Positions 24,417 to 32,926 of a stretch of 46,842 nt of DNA are shown one piece after another. Position 1 is the first letter of the stretch. Each line of letters opens with the position of its first letter. The notes below the pieces were generated by a model. It was not told the origin of the DNA and searched no databases. It saw only the letters and a program-made list of their open reading frames with translations. Source of the stretch: Actinomadura sp. KC06 (GTDB lineage Bacteria; Actinomycetota; Actinomycetes; Streptosporangiales; Streptosporangiaceae); NCBI RefSeq assembly GCF_004348735.1, contig NZ_SMKT01000061.1, forward strand, positions 1-46,842, written 5' to 3'. The translations under genes and the position numbers were made by a program.

Positions 24417-25531
24417 CACCGTCCCCGCTCGCCGGCCACCGCGGAGAGCCCGGCCAGTTCCAGCACACGCTCCAGATGGTCCTGGGGGTGCCGCAACAGC
24501 ATGCGGCTGACGGTGGCGCGCTTCAGGAAGAGGTGCGCGGGATGCTCCCATGTCATCCCGATCCCGCCATGCACCTGGATGTTCTCGCCCGCCGCGAGCA
24601 GAGCGGCCTCCGAGCAGGTGACCCCGGCGACGGCGGCGGCCTCGCCCAGCTCGTCGTCCGGGCGCCGGTCGGCGACGTACGCGGCGTGGAGCGCGGCCGA
24701 CCGGGCGGCCTCGACCTCCAGCAGGACGTCGGCGAGCTTGTGCTTGACGGCCTGAAACGAGCCGATGGGACGGCCGAACTGGGTGCGCCGGCACGCGTAC
24801 TCGACCGCCATCTCCAGACAGCGCTCGGCGACGCCGACCTGCTCCGCCGCGAGGAGGACCACCGCGGTGTCGAGGATCGACGCGACCGGGGCCGCACCGT
24901 CGCGGCCGAGCAGGACGGCGGGGGCCGCGTCGAAGGTCACGTGCGCGACACGGCGGGTGGGGTCGACGGTCTCGGTCGCCTCGACCTTCACCCCCACGTT
25001 CTGGGACTCCACGAGGAACAACGAGGTACCGGACGGTGTTCTCGCGCTCACGACGAACAGGTCCGCGGTGGTCCCGTCGAGCACCCAGTTCTTCGTGCCG
25101 GTGATCCGCCAGGCGTCCCGGCCGGCCGCGGCCCGGGTGTGCGGCTCCGCGTCCCAGCCGCGGCCCGGCTCGCGCAGTGCCAGCGTCCCGGTCCGCCGGC
25201 CGGCCGCCAACTGCGCGACGCCCGCGCCGGGCCGTGTTCGCAGCAGCGCCTGAATCGCCAGGCTGGTCGAGAGAAGCGGCGCGCGGAGCAGACTGCGGCC
25301 CGCCTCCCCGAGAACGATACCGAGCTCGATTACGCCGGCACCGGTGCCGCCGTTCGCCTCGGGCACGGCCAGCGCCGGCAGCTCGAGCTCGTCGCAGAGC
25401 CGGCTCCACGTGCGCGGCGACCAGCCGCGGTCCGTCTCCAGGTCGTGCCCGGCCGAGCCCTCGGCGCCGGTGAGGACGGCCCGCACGCTCGCGCGTAGGT
25501 CCTCGTGTTCGGGGTCGTATCTGAACCGCAT
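24416..25531 (-). CDS. Acyl-CoA dehydrogenase (FadE-like, probable heteromer subunit)
   Basis: 371 aa from ATG 25531. Acyl-CoA dehydrogenase domains in order: N-terminal helices (DPEHEDLRASVRAVLTGAEG, LELPALAVPEANGGTGAGVI), the middle beta domain (ITGTKNWVLDGTTADLFVVS), and the C-terminal helices with FGRPIGSFQAVKHKLADVLL and IQVHGGIGMTWEHPAHLFLK. It is the smaller of two adjacent dehydrogenases, separated from its neighbour by 68 bp and coupled to the CoA-transferase-like gene. Adjacent FadE pairs in actinobacteria often form alpha2beta2 enzymes for steroid or bulky side chains; whether this pair does is inference. Confidence 0.88.
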   Translation of the reverse strand: MRFRYDPEHEDLRASVRAVLTGAEGSAGHDLETDRGWSPRTWSRLCDELELPALAVPEANGGTGAGVIELGIVLGEAGRSLLRAPLLSTSLAIQALLRTRPGAGVAQLAAGRRTGTLALREPGRGWDAEPHTRAAAGRDAWRITGTKNWVLDGTTADLFVVSARTPSGTSLFLVESQNVGVKVEATETVDPTRRVAHVTFDAAPAVLLGRDGAAPVASILDTAVVLLAAEQVGVAERCLEMAVEYACRRTQFGRPIGSFQAVKHKLADVLLEVEAARSAALHAAYVADRRPDDELGEAAAVAGVTCSEAALLAAGENIQVHGGIGMTWEHPAHLFLKRATVSRMLLRHPQDHLERVLELAGLSAVAGERGR

Positions 25532-25599
25532 CGTGGTCTCGCTCTCGAAGGTCCCGTCAGGTGATGGTTCGCCCGGCCGGACGATCGCCCGGATCCGGC

Positions 25600-26832
25600 T
25601 CAGCCGGCCGGCCGCGGCTCCCGGGGAAGGCCGAGGGAGTGTTCGGCCAGGATGTCGCGCTGGATCTCCGAGGTCCCCGCGTAGATCGTCCCGGCCCGCG
25701 CGTTGAGGGAGACGCTCCACCAGCTCCGTGACGACGACGGGTCCGCACCGGGGTCGTCGGTTCGCAGCGGGCGCGAGGAGTCCTTCCCCGCCGGCGCCAG
25801 GCCGTCGAGGCCCTGGACGTCCAGGGCCAGGTCGGTGACCTCGCGGTGGTACTCGCTCCAGTACAGCTTCGAGACCGAGGACGCGGGCCCCAGCTCGGCG
25901 CCCGCCAGCACGTCCGACAGGATGCGAAGGCCCAGGGAGTGCATCACCTCGACACGGACGCGCGCGCGGCCGAGCCGCTGCCGGATCACCGGGTCGCGGT
26001 CCCGGCCCGTGCGGCGGGCGAGTTCGAACAGCCGGTCCAGCTCCGCCCGAAAGAGGATCGGGTTGGTCGCGGCCTCCTCGCCCCGCTCGAACGTGAGCAG
26101 CGTCGAGGCGACCTTCCAGCCGTCGCCCGGCCTGCCGACGATCATGTCGGCCGGGGTGCGGGCGCCGTCGAAGAACACCTCGCAGAAGTCGGTGCCCCCG
26201 GTGGCGTGCCGGATCGGACGGACCTCGACCCCCGGCTGGTCCAGCGGAATCAACAGGAAGGACAGGCCGGCGTGCTTACCCGCCGCCGCGTCGGTGCGGG
26301 CCAGCACGAAGATCCCGGTGGCCGTGTGCGCTCCCGACGTCCAGAGCTTCTGGCCGTCGACCACCCACTCCTCCGATTCCAGGCGGGCCCGCGTGTTCAC
26401 CGACGCCAGGTCGGACCCGGCACCGGGCTCCGAGAAGCCCTGGCACCAGCGCTGCTCACCGGACAGCAGCGCGGGCAGAATCGAGCGCTTCTGCTTCTCC
26501 GTGCCGAACCGCAGGAGCGTGCTGCCGAGCATCTTCACGCCCGTCGAGTCCGCGGGCTGTTCCCCGAACGGGAGACCTGCCTTGGTCAGCTCCTCGACCA
26601 GCACCACCTGGTGCACCATGGTGAGACCGCGTCCTCCGTACTCGGCGGGCCACGCGACCCCGAGCAGTCCGCGGCGGTACATCGTCCGGCGCCATTCGCG
26701 GACGAACCTCCGGGTCTCCTCGGTCGTCGGGATGGCCCCGGTCCCCGCCCACCCGTCCGGCAGTTCCTCAGCCAGCACGGCCTTCACTTCCGCCCGGAAC
26801 TCTTCGGCCTCCGGCGGATACTCCATGTCCAT
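25600..26832 (-). CDS. Acyl-CoA dehydrogenase (FadE-like, probable heteromer partner)
   Basis: 410 aa from ATG 26832, with GGAGGT 6 bp upstream. Features: AEEFRAEVKAVLAEELPDGW, GVAWPAEYGGRGLTMVHQVV, QGFSEPGAGSDLASVNTRAR (substrate and FAD contact loop), VVDGQKLWTSGAHTATGIFV, and a C-terminal SLNARAGTIYAGTSEIQRDI. This type commonly pairs with a shorter FadE protein such as the downstream gene. The C-terminal loop with the usual Glu base is not obvious here, as expected if the partner subunit supplies part of the active site. It oxidises an acyl-CoA to the enoyl-CoA with FAD. Confidence 0.88.
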   Translation of the reverse strand: MDMEYPPEAEEFRAEVKAVLAEELPDGWAGTGAIPTTEETRRFVREWRRTMYRRGLLGVAWPAEYGGRGLTMVHQVVLVEELTKAGLPFGEQPADSTGVKMLGSTLLRFGTEKQKRSILPALLSGEQRWCQGFSEPGAGSDLASVNTRARLESEEWVVDGQKLWTSGAHTATGIFVLARTDAAAGKHAGLSFLLIPLDQPGVEVRPIRHATGGTDFCEVFFDGARTPADMIVGRPGDGWKVASTLLTFERGEEAATNPILFRAELDRLFELARRTGRDRDPVIRQRLGRARVRVEVMHSLGLRILSDVLAGAELGPASSVSKLYWSEYHREVTDLALDVQGLDGLAPAGKDSSRPLRTDDPGADPSSSRSWWSVSLNARAGTIYAGTSEIQRDILAEHSLGLPREPRPAG

Positions 26833-26851
26833 CGCGGTACCTCCGGCCTGC

Positions 26852-27607
26852 TCAGCGATTGCGCCAGCGGGGTCGCCGCCGCTCGGCGAAGGCGGCGACA
26901 CCTTCGGCGGCGTCCCCGGACCAGAACACGGCGTGGACCAGTTCCCGCTGGCGCATCCAGAAACCGTCGGCCGCCGGCCCCTGGCAGCCGCGGAGCAGGT
27001 TCTTGCTCGCGGCCACCCCGAGCGGCGCGCAGCGGGTGATCATCTCCGCCATGGTGAGCGCCTCGTCCAGGGCGGCCCCGGGCGCCGCCAGCCGCGAGAC
27101 GAGACCGAAATGATGGGCTCGCTCGGCGCTGATGCGCTCACCGGTGAAGGCCATCTCGGCGATCAGCGGTCTGGGCAGAATGCCCGGCAGCCGGTAGAGC
27201 GCGCCGCCGCTGGGGAACAGTCCCACCCGGACCTCCGGCAGGCCGAGTGCGGCGTCGGACGCCGCGACCAGGATGTCCGCGACGAGAGCCAGTTCGAGGC
27301 CACCGCCGAGCGTGACCCCTTCGAGGGCTGCGATCAGAGGCTTTTTCGTACCTTCCCGGAGGAGCACTTGCACGCCCCGCGGCTTACCGGTGCGGGCGAA
27401 CTCCTTGAGATCCATCCCGGCGCAGAACGTCCCGCCGGATCCGGTGAGCACTCCGACACGGAGCGCGTCGTCCCGGTCCAGTTCCTTGAAGGCGGCACGC
27501 AGCCCCAGCGATACGTCGGAGTTGATCGCGTTCTTCACCTCCGGCCGGTTGAGCGTGATCACGAGGGTGTTCTCGTTCACCACCTCGGTGAGCACCGCGT
27601 CCGTCAT
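26852..27607 (-). CDS. Enoyl-CoA hydratase/isomerase family protein
   Basis: 251 aa with ATG at 27607 and GGGGAGAAG upstream. Crotonase motifs: TLNRPEVKNAINSDVSL, the oxyanion-hole GTFCAGMDLKEF, and EGVTLGGGLELALVADILVA followed by LGLPEVRVGLFPSGG, where the Glu of the PE pair is the usual catalytic residue. It therefore looks competent to hydrate an enoyl-CoA. Its start lies 85 bp from the next gene upstream on this strand, and it sits 19 bp before the FadE pair, consistent with one operon. Confidence 0.9.
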   Translation of the reverse strand: MTDAVLTEVVNENTLVITLNRPEVKNAINSDVSLGLRAAFKELDRDDALRVGVLTGSGGTFCAGMDLKEFARTGKPRGVQVLLREGTKKPLIAALEGVTLGGGLELALVADILVAASDAALGLPEVRVGLFPSGGALYRLPGILPRPLIAEMAFTGERISAERAHHFGLVSRLAAPGAALDEALTMAEMITRCAPLGVAASKNLLRGCQGPAADGFWMRQRELVHAVFWSGDAAEGVAAFAERRRPRWRNR

Positions 27608-27692
27608 CGTCTTCTTCTCCCCATGCGGTGAAAGCTCTCCATGCCGTGAAGGGCGACGGGGACGCCGGCTCGTAGACCGGCATCCCGGTCGG

Positions 27693-28958
27693 TTACGAGG
27701 CCCCCAGCAGCGTCGAGGCCGCCTGGACCGGGGCCGGGGGCTCCGGGTGGTGGTACAGGGCGGCGGCGTTCCCGAAGCAGATCTTCTTGACGGTCTCCGT
27801 GGGGAGCTGCTCCAGCTCCGAGCGGAAGAGCGCCTGGCTGTCGGGCCATGTGCTGTCCGTATGCGGGAAGTCGACCTCCAGCATCATGCGGTCCTCGCTG
27901 ATGACATCGAGGCGGCGGAACGCCGACGGGTCCTCGATCGAGGTGAACCAGAAGTTGCGGTGCAGGACGTCGACGGGATGCGTGGGGAGCGCGGCCCACA
28001 CCTTGGGCTCCGCCTCCCGCTGGCGGTAGGCCCGGTGGAGGCGCTCGACCACCATCGGCACCCAGGAGATCCCGGCCTCCGACAGCACGATGCGGATATC
28101 GGGGTACCGCTCCGGAACACCGGAGAAGATCCAGTCGACGACCGTCTCGATCCCGTTCAGCGGGAACAGCGCCACCTGCACCGGCACGGGCGAGTCGGGA
28201 GAAGGGCAGCTGATCCGGCCCGACGAACCGACATGGAGGTTGATCGCCGTCTCGGTCTCGGCGCAGGCGCGCCAGAACGGCTCCCAGTGGTCGGAGTGGA
28301 CGCTGGGATACCCGAGCGCCGCGGGGTTCTCGGTAAAGGAGACGGCGTGCACACCCCGCTCGGCGTTGCGGCGGACTTCCTTGGCGGCCAGTTCCGGGTT
28401 CTCCAGATAGGTGAGCTGGCACGGGATGAACCGGTCGGGATGGGAGCCGGCCCATTCCTCCACCACCCAGTCGTTGTAGGCCTGCACGCAGGCGTACGCC
28501 ACCTCCGGGTCGGGCAGGCGCGACAGCGTCGTGCCGGAGAACCCCCAGGTGACGGACGGGAAGCACAGCGAAGCCCACACTCCGGCCAGGTCCATGTCCA
28601 GGACGCGGGCGTCGGTGTCGTACACCGATCGCCGGTAGTCCTCCCTGCGCATCTTCATCGACCGCCACTGGTTGATGGGCCGGTTGGCCGCGCCGTCCAT
28701 GCCGGTGAAGAAGTGGTCCTTCCCGCCGATCCGCCACGCGGGCCGGCCGTCGACCTCGACCGCCTGCGGCGCGTCCTGGCGCAACCTGGCGGGCACCCGG
28801 TCGAAGAGGGTCGTGGGCTCGAACGCGTGGTCGTCGACCGAGATCACCGGGCACCAGACGTCCCTCGGCTCCGGCTCGGGGAGGAACAGCAGCTCGTCGC
28901 CGGGGCCGACGGAGAAGACGTCGTCGCGGGACAGCGCGTCTTCGAGGTCCTTGGGCAT
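27693..28958 (-). CDS. Amidohydrolase-2 family metal-dependent hydrolase
   Basis: 421 aa with ATG at 28958 and GGAGGA upstream. Probable metal ligands: the N-terminal VISVDDHAFEP (Asp-x-His), a His in AINLHVGSSGR, a Glu in IVLSEAGISWVPM, and Asp in EVDFPHTDSTWP. This is the ACMSD/LigY-type fold, whose known members decarboxylate or hydrolyse C-C bonds. It is one of three relatives in the cluster (also 34,625 and 43,351) and closest in motif spelling to 43,351. The substrate is unknown; a role in opening or trimming a ring is inference from context. Confidence 0.88.
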   Translation of the reverse strand: MPKDLEDALSRDDVFSVGPGDELLFLPEPEPRDVWCPVISVDDHAFEPTTLFDRVPARLRQDAPQAVEVDGRPAWRIGGKDHFFTGMDGAANRPINQWRSMKMRREDYRRSVYDTDARVLDMDLAGVWASLCFPSVTWGFSGTTLSRLPDPEVAYACVQAYNDWVVEEWAGSHPDRFIPCQLTYLENPELAAKEVRRNAERGVHAVSFTENPAALGYPSVHSDHWEPFWRACAETETAINLHVGSSGRISCPSPDSPVPVQVALFPLNGIETVVDWIFSGVPERYPDIRIVLSEAGISWVPMVVERLHRAYRQREAEPKVWAALPTHPVDVLHRNFWFTSIEDPSAFRRLDVISEDRMMLEVDFPHTDSTWPDSQALFRSELEQLPTETVKKICFGNAAALYHHPEPPAPVQAASTLLGAS

Positions 28959-29069
28959 GGTTCGTCCTCCGTGTCTTTCCGCCGCGATGCGGCCTCAACG
29001 TGAACCTCGTGGGTGGGGAGCCGATCGTCGGATCGGCGATGGGAACCGCCCGTGTCACCGTCGCTCAGG

Positions 29070-30530
29070 TCAGGGAAGGAGGGGCAGCTGCTTCGTCTCG
29101 GTGAAGGCGAGGAGCCCTTCGACACCGCATTCGCGTCCGATCCCGCTCTGCCCGAAGCCGCCGAAGGGCGCGTCGAAGCTGCCGCCCTGGCCGTTGACGA
29201 GGAGCAGGCCGGCCCTGATCCGCTTCGCCACGTAGGAAGCGTGCTCGGCGTCGAGGCTCCACACGCTCGCGGCGAGCCCGTACTCCGAGTCGTTGGCGAT
29301 GGCGACGGCGTCGGCCTCGTCGTCGTACGGGATGACCCCGACGACCGGGCCGAAGATCTCCTCACGGGCGATGCGCATCGAGTTGTCGACACCGGCGAAG
29401 ACGGTCGGTTCGACGTACCAGCCCGCGTCCAGGCCCGCCGGGCGACCGCCGCCGTAGGCGACCGTCGCCCCTTCGTCCCGGCCGATGCCGACGTAGCCCT
29501 CCACCCTGTCCCGCTGACGCTCGGAGACCAGCGGGCCGATCTCGGTGGCCGGGTCCACCGGGTCGCCCACCCGCATCGACGCCACCATCTCGCACAGGGC
29601 GTCGGTGAACTGCCGCTGCCTCGACCGGGGAACCAGGATTCGTGTCTGGTTGGTGCAGGTCTGCCCGCTGTTGCGGAAGGCGTAGTCCCGCAGGCCCTCC
29701 ATCGTCTGCGCTACGTCCGCGTCGTCCAGGATGAGCGCGGCCGATTTCCCGCCCAGTTCGAGCGTGCAGCGCCGCAGGTCGCGGCCGCAGATCTCGGCGA
29801 TCCGGCGACCGGCCGCGGTGGAGCCGGTGAACGCCACGCGGTCGACGCCGGGGTGGCCGATGAGGTGCTCACCCGCCTCACGATCGGCGGGGACCACGTT
29901 GAGCACTCCCGGCGGAATGCCGGCCTCGTCGAAGATCTCCGCCAGGACGAGTCCGTCGATCGCCGTCTCGGGCGACGGTTTCGCCACGACGGTGCAGCCG
30001 GTGACCAGAGCCGGCGCGATCTTCATCAGCAGGAGGGCCTGCGGGTAGTTCCACGGCGCGATGGCGGCGACGACGCCCGACGGATCGTGGACCACGCGGG
30101 CGGGCAGGCTGAGCCCCTCGCGTACCTGCTCGAACTCGAACCGTTTGCCGAGCTCGATGAAGTACGCGAGAACGTGCTGCGCGATGGGTCCCTGGGCCCG
30201 TCGTGAGAACGTGATCGGGCTGCCCATCTCGGCGGTGATGAGTTCGGCGAGCTCTCCGGCGCGCTCGGCGTAGATCTCACCCGCCCGCTCAAGGTGGCGG
30301 ATCCGCTCGGCGGCCGGCAGGCCTGACCAGGTTCCTTCGTCGAAGGCATGGCGAGCCGCCGCCACGGCACGGTCCATGTCGTCGGCGGTGCCGTCCGGGG
30401 CGCATCCGATGACCTCCAGGGACGCCGGTGAGACGATGTCGCGCAGCGGCCCTGTCGACTTCACCCACTCGCCGTTGACATATATCGCCTCGCGCCGGCG
30501 ATCCGCGAATTCAGAACGTTGTGACGACAC
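29070..30530 (-). CDS. Aldehyde dehydrogenase (NAD(P)-dependent)
   Basis: 486 aa; GTG start 20 bp inside the end of the alcohol dehydrogenase gene, with a GAGGTGA region upstream. Canonical aldehyde dehydrogenase features: IAPWNYPQALLLMKIAPALV (NAD binding), the catalytic Glu258 in TLELGGKSAALILDD, the nucleophile Cys292 in RNSGQTCTNQTRILVP, and EEIFGPVVGVIPYDDE. Full family length. Overlap with the alcohol dehydrogenase implies coordinated translation, so it likely oxidises the aldehyde made by that enzyme to a carboxylic acid. Confidence 0.93.
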   Translation of the reverse strand: MSSQRSEFADRRREAIYVNGEWVKSTGPLRDIVSPASLEVIGCAPDGTADDMDRAVAAARHAFDEGTWSGLPAAERIRHLERAGEIYAERAGELAELITAEMGSPITFSRRAQGPIAQHVLAYFIELGKRFEFEQVREGLSLPARVVHDPSGVVAAIAPWNYPQALLLMKIAPALVTGCTVVAKPSPETAIDGLVLAEIFDEAGIPPGVLNVVPADREAGEHLIGHPGVDRVAFTGSTAAGRRIAEICGRDLRRCTLELGGKSAALILDDADVAQTMEGLRDYAFRNSGQTCTNQTRILVPRSRQRQFTDALCEMVASMRVGDPVDPATEIGPLVSERQRDRVEGYVGIGRDEGATVAYGGGRPAGLDAGWYVEPTVFAGVDNSMRIAREEIFGPVVGVIPYDDEADAVAIANDSEYGLAASVWSLDAEHASYVAKRIRAGLLLVNGQGGSFDAPFGGFGQSGIGRECGVEGLLAFTETKQLPLLP

Positions 30531-31599
30531 TGCGGATCACCTCACCTGAAAGCATCGCCTGCATGGCGACATTGATCTCGTCCAGGCCGACCTGCTGCGA
30601 GACGAGTGCGTCGGTGGTGAGCCGGCCGCTCTCGATCAGATCGACGAGCACTTGGTAATCGCGCCGGATCTGCGCCGAACCGGCCACGCACCCCTTCACC
30701 GTCTTCTCCTGCGCCTGCAGGTCGAATGCGGGGACCCGGAACTCGCTGTCCATCGGCCCATAGCCGACGAGCACCAGTGTTCCGCCCTTGCCGATCATGC
30801 GGTACGTGGACGCGACGATCTCGGGCGTGCCGACGACATCGAAGGCGCAGTCGGCGCCCTTTCCCCGGAGCAGTTCCTTCACCTGCTCCTCCGGCGGCGC
30901 GGTCGCCGGATCGACGGTGTCGGTGGCCCCGAGGCGGACGGCGACCTCGCGCTTGGACGCGACCGGGTCGACGGCGATGATCCGGGCGGCGCCGGCGACG
31001 GCCGCGCCCTGGATCACCGATTGGCCGACACCGCCGCACCCGACCACGGCGACGGTCGATCCGGGTCGCACCCGCGCGGTGAACAGGGCCGCGCCGACGC
31101 CCGTGGTCATGCCGCAGCCGAGCAGCGCCAGATGAGCATCGGGCAGATCCGAGTCGATGCGGACGACCGATGCCTCATCGCACGTCAAGGTGTCGCTGAA
31201 CGTACCGATACCGCTCATCGCGACGGCCTGGGATCCGTCGCGCCGGGTGGCGCGCGGTTTCCGCAGGAACGGGCCCAGCGCGTCGCACAGGTGCGAACTG
31301 TCGCGCGCACAGTACGAACAGGCGCCGCAGGCCGGGCGGAAGGACGCGATCACCCGGTCGCCGACGGCGACTCGGTTCACCTGCTTCCCGACCTCGACGA
31401 CCGTTCCGGCCCCCTCGTGACCTCCGATCATCGGCCCGGAGACCATACTGGGGAACAGTCCGTTGCGCACCGAGAGATCGGTGTGGCAAATGCCGCTCGC
31501 GCCCACGGCGACGACGACGTCGCGCGGGCCGGGCGCGAGCGGTTCGAGCGATTCGACCGCGAGGTCCTTTCCGAATTCCACGAGCACGGCGGAACGCAT
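30511..31599 (-). CDS. Zinc-dependent alcohol dehydrogenase (MDR superfamily)
   Basis: 362 aa from ATG 31599, whose first base overlaps the P450 stop (TGATG), with GGAG 7 bp upstream. Zinc ligands: Cys in GICHTDLSVRNG, His/Glu in MIGGHEGAGTVVEVG, a structural zinc set in RPACGACSYCARDSSHLC, and Cys in LGCGMTTGVGAA. The nucleotide-binding motif is VAVVGCGGVGQSVIQGAAVA. The combination is typical of class III-like/long-chain alcohol dehydrogenases using NAD or another cofactor such as mycothiol. Tight coupling places it between the P450 and the aldehyde dehydrogenase. Confidence 0.92.
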   Translation of the reverse strand: MRSAVLVEFGKDLAVESLEPLAPGPRDVVVAVGASGICHTDLSVRNGLFPSMVSGPMIGGHEGAGTVVEVGKQVNRVAVGDRVIASFRPACGACSYCARDSSHLCDALGPFLRKPRATRRDGSQAVAMSGIGTFSDTLTCDEASVVRIDSDLPDAHLALLGCGMTTGVGAALFTARVRPGSTVAVVGCGGVGQSVIQGAAVAGAARIIAVDPVASKREVAVRLGATDTVDPATAPPEEQVKELLRGKGADCAFDVVGTPEIVASTYRMIGKGGTLVLVGYGPMDSEFRVPAFDLQAQEKTVKGCVAGSAQIRRDYQVLVDLIESGRLTTDALVSQQVGLDEINVAMQAMLSGEVIRSVVTTF

Positions 31600-32816
31600 C
31601 AATCGTCTCCTTGGAATCGGAGCGGAAGATAATCAATGCCCATCATCTGACCCATCATCAGGTGCGGGAGGTGCCGCGGGACTCCCACCAGCTCCAGCGG
31701 CGGCCGTTCGACGAGAGCTTCCATGAGAATGCGCATCTCGGCTCGCGCCAGTGGCGCACCGGCACAAAAGTGCGCGCCGATGCCGAATGCGAGGTGCTGC
31801 CGGGCGTTCGCCCGATCCACCCTGAATGTCGTGGGATCCTCGAACTGCTCGGGATCGCGGTTCGCGGCCCCGTAAAGCAACACCAGCCGCTCTCCCTCCG
31901 CCAGTGGGGCGTCGCGGAGTTCCGTCGGCTCCGTCACGGTCCGGAACATGGTGTGGACGGGTGGGAAAAGGCGCAGCCCCTCCTCCACGATCCCTTCGAT
32001 CAACGCGGTGTCCGACCGCATCCGGGTCTGGAGCTCGGGATGTGTCACCAGGTGGTGGACGAGGCTCGCGATGGACCGTGACGTCGTCTCGAATCCCGCG
32101 AAGACGAAGGACCGGATGATCCCGAGCAGTTCGTCATCGGTGAGCGGCCGGTCGCCGAAGTCCGCCTGGACGAGCGTGCTGAGGTAGTCCCCGCGAGGCT
32201 CCTCCCGGCGCTGGTTCAGGTGGGTGCTCGTGAGAGCGCCGAGCTTCTGCACCGCATCGGCCATCGCCGGCGTGCCGGCGTGTTCGAGAATCGCCGTCGC
32301 GAACTCCTGGAGCTGCTCGTTCGCGTCCTCGCCGAACCCCAGCAGGTGTCCCACGGCCCGCACCGGAATCTGGACCGCGACATTCTGCACGAAGTCGGCG
32401 TCGTCGCCCCCGGCGAACGAGTCGAGGACGCGCTCGGTCAGGTCGCGCAGATACGGCTCGATCCTGCGCACCCGCGGCGCCTTGAGCACCTCCATGAACA
32501 GCTTGCGGTACGCGGTGTGGAGCGGGCCGTCGAACTCGATGGGGATGTTGGGCGGCTGTCCGGCGTGCCGCGGGTGGACGACGCCCTGAGCGCAGGAGAA
32601 CCTCCTGCCGTCCTTCTCGACTTCGACGACGTCCGCATGCCGGGTGATGAGCGCGAATCCGTCGTGCGCCGTGGTCCTGGCGACCGGGCAGCCCGCGAGA
32701 AGGCGGTCGTAAACCTGCGTCAGAACCTCGTGGTCGAGCGCTTCATCGTGGTGGTCGAAGTCGGCGGCAAGCCGGTCGACTTCCGCATCATTACGCTTTT
32801 CGGTATTGCTCTGCAT
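31599..32816 (-). CDS. Cytochrome P450
   Basis: 405 aa. The heme-binding signature FGIGAHFCAGAPLARAEM has Cys351. The I-helix oxygen-activation motif is FVFAGFETTSRS (AGxET rather than the more usual AGxDT), and the K-helix ExxR is in VEEGLRLFPPVH. This is a soluble bacterial class I-type P450, expected to hydroxylate the substrate with electrons from a ferredoxin. No ferredoxin or ferredoxin reductase gene is adjacent, which is unusual for such operons. The stop overlaps the ATG of the alcohol dehydrogenase, so the hydroxylation product is probably its substrate. Confidence 0.92.
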   Translation of the reverse strand: MQSNTEKRNDAEVDRLAADFDHHDEALDHEVLTQVYDRLLAGCPVARTTAHDGFALITRHADVVEVEKDGRRFSCAQGVVHPRHAGQPPNIPIEFDGPLHTAYRKLFMEVLKAPRVRRIEPYLRDLTERVLDSFAGGDDADFVQNVAVQIPVRAVGHLLGFGEDANEQLQEFATAILEHAGTPAMADAVQKLGALTSTHLNQRREEPRGDYLSTLVQADFGDRPLTDDELLGIIRSFVFAGFETTSRSIASLVHHLVTHPELQTRMRSDTALIEGIVEEGLRLFPPVHTMFRTVTEPTELRDAPLAEGERLVLLYGAANRDPEQFEDPTTFRVDRANARQHLAFGIGAHFCAGAPLARAEMRILMEALVERPPLELVGVPRHLPHLMMGQMMGIDYLPLRFQGDD

Positions 32817-32926
32817 TTGCAGTCCCTGCCCCTGACCCGCTTCAGATAACTGCCCACAGCTTCTCTATCGGCGACAATCCGCGTCAAGGCGTAGTGGGTG
32901 GTGGCAATAGTGCTCGCATTCGGCGT

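Noticed and set aside
23238..25409. A single 723-residue minus-strand frame spanning the CoA-transferase-like gene and much of the upstream dehydrogenase
   Set aside because: Homology, a TGATG overlap at 24416 and a complete dehydrogenase in another frame show two separate genes; the N-terminal part of the long frame is a shadow.
27273..29003. Long plus-strand open frame opposite the amidohydrolase
   Set aside because: It lies entirely antisense to a gene with clear family motifs, is Arg/Pro/Ala-rich, and has no motif or ribosome binding site. High GC makes such frames common.
29013..30206. Plus-strand frame of about 400 residues opposite the aldehyde dehydrogenase
   Set aside because: Antisense shadow with no recognisable domain; the minus-strand aldehyde dehydrogenase has full catalytic motifs.
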